Positions 4,072 through 5,910 of a stretch of DNA of 5,910 nucleotides are shown here, piece by piece. The DNA is from an uncultured Prevotella sp. (lineage in GTDB: Bacteria; Bacteroidota; Bacteroidia; Bacteroidales; Bacteroidaceae). The DNA lies in the NCBI GenBank assembly GCA_934196725.1, contig CAKPWR010000098.1, positions 1 to 5,910 of the forward strand. The letters run 5' to 3'. Each line of letters begins with the position of its first letter. Position 1 is the stretch's first letter. The notes under the pieces are model-generated. The model saw only the letters and a list, made by a program, of their open reading frames with translations. It did not search any database and was not told the DNA's origin. The position numbers were made by a program, and so were the translations under genes.

Positions 4072-5508
4072 ATGATTATAGGAAGAAAAGAAGAAATAGC
4101 AGAACTTGATAAGTTGTACCATAGCGACCGCCCCGAATTCGTAGCAGTATATGGTCGTCGCCGTGTAGGAAAGACATTCCTTATCAAACAAGCGCTGAAA
4201 GATCGAATCACCTTTCAGCATACAGGCGTGTCTCCAGTTGACCAAGATAACGACAGAAACAGACTGAAAACCCAACTGGAAAGTTTCTATTATGCCCTTC
4301 TCAACCAAGGATTGGAAGGTTATAAGATGCCCAAGTCCTGGATGGAAGCGTTCTTCTTGCTCGAACAGTTGCTACAAGACCAAGACAATGGCGAACGTCA
4401 AGTCATCTTCATCGATGAACTTCCGTGGATGGACACCCCTCGTTCCGGATTTCTCCCAGCCTTCGAGAACTTTTGGAATGGCTGGTGTAGTGGCAGGGAC
4501 AATATCATGCTTGTGGTTTGCGGTAGTGCTACTTCCTGGATTCTCAGTAATCTATCAAGAAGCAAAGGAGGACTCTACGGACGCTTGACTGCAGAAATCA
4601 AGCTATCGCCTTTCACTCTGAAAGAATGCGAAGAGTATTTCGAGCATGCCAACATCCAAATGAGTCAATACGACATCCTGCAAAGCTATATGGTCTTTGG
4701 AGGAATACCTTATTATATGGGGTACTTTCAGAAAGGGTTAAGCTTCGAGCAAAATGCAGATAAGATTCTTTTTGGCAATAGACCTAGACTGAAAGATGAG
4801 TTTAACAGGCTTTTTGCAGCAATCTTCAACAATCCGGAAGATAGCAAGAAAGTGGTACGTTTATTGGCTACCCGCCATTCCGGTTTCACTCGTGAAGAAA
4901 TCAGTCAAGCCACAGGTCTCCCTCTGGGAGGAGGTTTGTCTAACACCCTTGCAGCATTGGCAGAAAGTGATTTCATCACCAGCTATTCGCCATACGGGAT
5001 GCCCAAAAGTACAACATACTATAAACTGATAGACAACTTCTGCCTCTTTTGGCAGAAATATGTAGAAACTCATGGAAAAGAGACTAGTTTTGTAAGCGAC
5101 AACATGACGTCTGATGTTTTAAGAACATGGCATGGAGTGGCCTTCGAAGAAGTTTGCTGGCAACATTTTCAGCAAATCAAGCAGGCTCTTGGAGTTGCTG
5201 GCGTAAAAACCTCGCTCTCTGCATGGAGCGTAAAAGGAACAGAAGAAAAAGAAGGAGCCCAAATTGATCTTCTGATTATCAGAAACGACAATGTGGTAAA
5301 CTTATGCGAGATGAAGTTTGCCAGCGCCCCTTATATCATCAGCAAAGAAGAGGAACAGCACTTGCGCCATCGCATAGAATCCCTAAAAGCAACACTTTCT
5401 CCCAAGCAGTCCATTCATCTCACGATGATTACAACCTACGGGGTGGCGTATGGCAAGCATAGCGGAATTGTTCAAAAGGAAGTTAAAATGGAGGATTTGT
5501 TTAAATAA
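4072..5508 (+). CDS. ATPase_2/DUF234 family ATPase with PD-(D/E)XK-like C-terminus
   Basis: A 478-residue P-loop ATPase of the ATPase_2 (archaeal-type) plus DUF234 family, expanded in archaea and gut Bacteroidota and without a settled function. It opens with the family start MIIGRKEEIAEL. Walker A is GRRRVGKT (28-35) and Walker B is VIFIDE (111-116). Then come CGSATSWI (150-157), LYGR (168-171), LSPF (178-181) and GGIPYY (210-215). A winged-helix-like stretch follows at about 285-335 (GFTREEISQATGL). The C-terminal domain has FEEVC, Asp399 in QIDLLI, and Glu413/Lys415 in CEMKFA, a PD-(D/E)XK pattern. All key residues are intact. The ATG at 4072 is chosen because an upstream in-frame start at 3970 precedes the promoter, and because AAGGAAG lies just before this ATG. 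No signal peptide or membrane span is seen. It is a single-gene unit between its own promoter and a strong terminator. DNA-binding, defence or regulatory roles are inference. Confidence 0.9.
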   Translation: MIIGRKEEIAELDKLYHSDRPEFVAVYGRRRVGKTFLIKQALKDRITFQHTGVSPVDQDNDRNRLKTQLESFYYALLNQGLEGYKMPKSWMEAFFLLEQLLQDQDNGERQVIFIDELPWMDTPRSGFLPAFENFWNGWCSGRDNIMLVVCGSATSWILSNLSRSKGGLYGRLTAEIKLSPFTLKECEEYFEHANIQMSQYDILQSYMVFGGIPYYMGYFQKGLSFEQNADKILFGNRPRLKDEFNRLFAAIFNNPEDSKKVVRLLATRHSGFTREEISQATGLPLGGGLSNTLAALAESDFITSYSPYGMPKSTTYYKLIDNFCLFWQKYVETHGKETSFVSDNMTSDVLRTWHGVAFEEVCWQHFQQIKQALGVAGVKTSLSAWSVKGTEEKEGAQIDLLIIRNDNVVNLCEMKFASAPYIISKEEEQHLRHRIESLKATLSPKQSIHLTMITTYGVAYGKHSGIVQKEVKMEDLFK

Positions 5509-5514
5509 AACAAG

Positions 5515-5560
5515 CGTAGAATCCTGCAGGCATTACAGCCAGCAGGATTCTACGTTTTTT
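5515..5560 (+). terminator. Strong rho-independent terminator of the ATPase_2/DUF234 gene
   Basis: CGTAGAATCCTGC (5515-5527) pairs perfectly with GCAGGATTCTACG (5542-5554). An A/A mismatch and a further GGC/GCC pairing enclose a 6-base loop. Six T residues (5555-5560) follow directly. It starts 6 bases after the stop codon. Confidence 0.92.
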
Positions 5561-5619
5561 GATACAGAAGCATACACATGGATTTCTAAAGAACAAGCCA
5601 AAAGTTTAAACCTATTAAA

Positions 5620-5659
5620 CATTCCCGTTTTTTGACATTTGTGTCATTTTTCGGGAATG
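5620..5659. repeat. 40-bp symmetric dyad with nested TGACA/TGTCA core
   Basis: CATTCCCG (5620-5627) mirrors CGGGAATG (5652-5659). Between them, five T residues on each side flank TGACA-TTTG-TGTCA (5633-5646). Both dyads share the same centre (5639.5). As DNA it looks like nested regulator sites. As RNA it would form an 8-pair stem, a U/U internal loop and a 5-pair stem. It lies about 140-180 bases upstream of the sigma-54-like promoter, the usual range for an enhancer-binding-protein site. Confidence 0.55.
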
Positions 5660-5707
5660 AACACACGAAAAGCCATTGACATCTTACTTTTTGGGGAATG
5701 TTTCCAC
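5653..5707 (+). repeat. GGGAATG-N4-CAC direct repeat
   Basis: GGGAATG, four variable bases and CAC occur at 5653-5666 and 5694-5707, 41 bases apart (close to four helical turns). The first copy is the right arm of the 40-base dyad. Both lie upstream of the predicted sigma-54 promoter. Confidence 0.4.
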
Positions 5708-5795
5708 ATACTTTCCTCATATTCCACACCATCTTTTTTTGGCACATTTTACATAAACTACTGACTATCAGCACAGAGCCATTTTCTTCATCTTT

Positions 5796-5812
5796 TTGGC
5801 ACGCCGATTGTG
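5796..5812 (+). promoter_or_regulatory. Sigma-54-like (-24/-12) promoter candidate
   Basis: TTGGCACG-CCGA-TTGTG matches the RpoN consensus TTGGCACG-N4-TTGC in every fixed position except the last (T for C at 5811). Spacing between GG (5798-5799) and the -12 element is exact. The start of transcription would be near 5823, about 70 bases before the ATG at 5894. No TAnnTTTG promoter is visible between the previous terminator and this gene, which favours the reading. The strength of the -12 element is the weak point. Confidence 0.55.
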
Positions 5813-5824
5813 ACTATGAATAGC

Positions 5825-5842
5825 GGGTTCAACAATGAATCC
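5825..5842 (+). promoter_or_regulatory. 5'-leader hairpin
   Basis: GGGTTCA (5825-5831) pairs with TGAATCC (5836-5842), with one G/T wobble, around the loop ACAA. If transcription starts near 5823 the hairpin would sit within two bases of the mRNA 5' end, a position known to protect mRNAs from decay in other bacteria. That function is inferred. Confidence 0.45.
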
Positions 5843-5893
5843 ACAAAGAAAGTAAATAACAATAAATAGTAACAATTTTAAAAAGATAAGATT

Positions 5894-5910
5894 ATGAAGA
5901 AGTTTATGTT
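5894..5910 (+). CDS. 5' end of a gene, probably exported (first five codons)
   Basis: ATG AAG AAG TTT ATG TT... begins at 5894 and runs off the window (MKKFM and a sixth residue starting TT). The Met-Lys-Lys-hydrophobic opening is how many signal peptides start. The long structured leader, the promoter candidate and the A-rich unstructured stretch just before the ATG support a real start. The product cannot be named. Confidence 0.6.

Larger units (their letters stand above)
5561..5893. other. Structured noncoding region upstream of the last gene
   Basis: About 330 bases with no credible gene on either strand. The base composition is T-rich on the + strand. It contains a 40-base dyad, a spaced GGGAATG repeat, two CATCT(5-7)GGCAC copies, a sigma-54-like promoter and a small hairpin just after the predicted transcription start; these are listed separately. 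A 62-residue reading frame on the - strand (5586-5774) has no recognisable motif and crosses these elements. Confidence 0.6.

Noticed and set aside
5586..5774. 62-residue - strand frame in the last noncoding region
   Set aside because: No homology-like motif, and it crosses the dyad and GGGAATG repeats; low-complexity chance frame.
5816..5869. 17-codon leader peptide (MNSGFNNES...) before the last gene
   Set aside because: Its ATG lies upstream of the predicted transcription start near 5823, and the codons are just A-rich leader; would be reconsidered if transcription starts further upstream.

Overview
The window reads as a chromosomal segment of a gut Bacteroidota, most likely Prevotella/Segatella (S. 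copri-like). Three upstream regions carry the Bacteroidetes-type promoter (TTG, 20-bp spacer, TAnnTTTG). Most start codons lack a strong Shine-Dalgarno sequence. The gene content (tricorn-type S41 peptidase, DUF2023 next to flavodoxin, AAA_14/DUF4143 and ATPase_2/DUF234 ATPases) is typical of that phylum. The genus is an inference from protein flavour, not from a marker gene.

Layout. Bases 1-501 are the 3' end of a + strand S41 (tricorn-like) peptidase. It converges on a - strand AAA_14/DUF4143 ATPase (563-1942), and a hairpin at 521-556 sits between the two stops. Upstream of that ATPase are its promoter (1965-1996), a pair of GGAATTATTCC dyads, and the terminator hairpin (2134-2171) of the next - strand unit. 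That unit is flavodoxin (2647-3141) followed by a DUF2023 protein (2212-2565), with an intercistronic hairpin at 2591-2630. Diverging from flavodoxin is a DEDDh 3'-5' exonuclease (3365-3859, +). After a region rich in palindromes comes an ATPase_2/DUF234 ATPase (4072-5508, +), which ends at a strong terminator. The last 400 bases are noncoding and heavily structured: a 40-bp dyad, GGGAATG repeats and a sigma-54-like promoter, leading to a gene cut off after five codons (5894 onward, MKKFM...).

How the parts relate. Flavodoxin and DUF2023 look like one redox unit. The flavodoxin/exonuclease intergenic region carries two copies of a long palindrome whose outer half-sites (TTAGG-N9-CCTAA) have the spacing of DtxR-family iron boxes, so metal-dependent control is a testable idea. 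The two ATPases come from different AAA families but share one plan: an N-terminal P-loop ATPase and a C-terminal PD-(D/E)XK-like module with its acidic/lysine residues intact. Each is a stand-alone gene with its own promoter. I do not see a complete multigene defence system, CRISPR array, tRNA, rRNA or insertion sequence. The most interesting material is regulatory DNA: compound palindromes in nearly every intergenic space.
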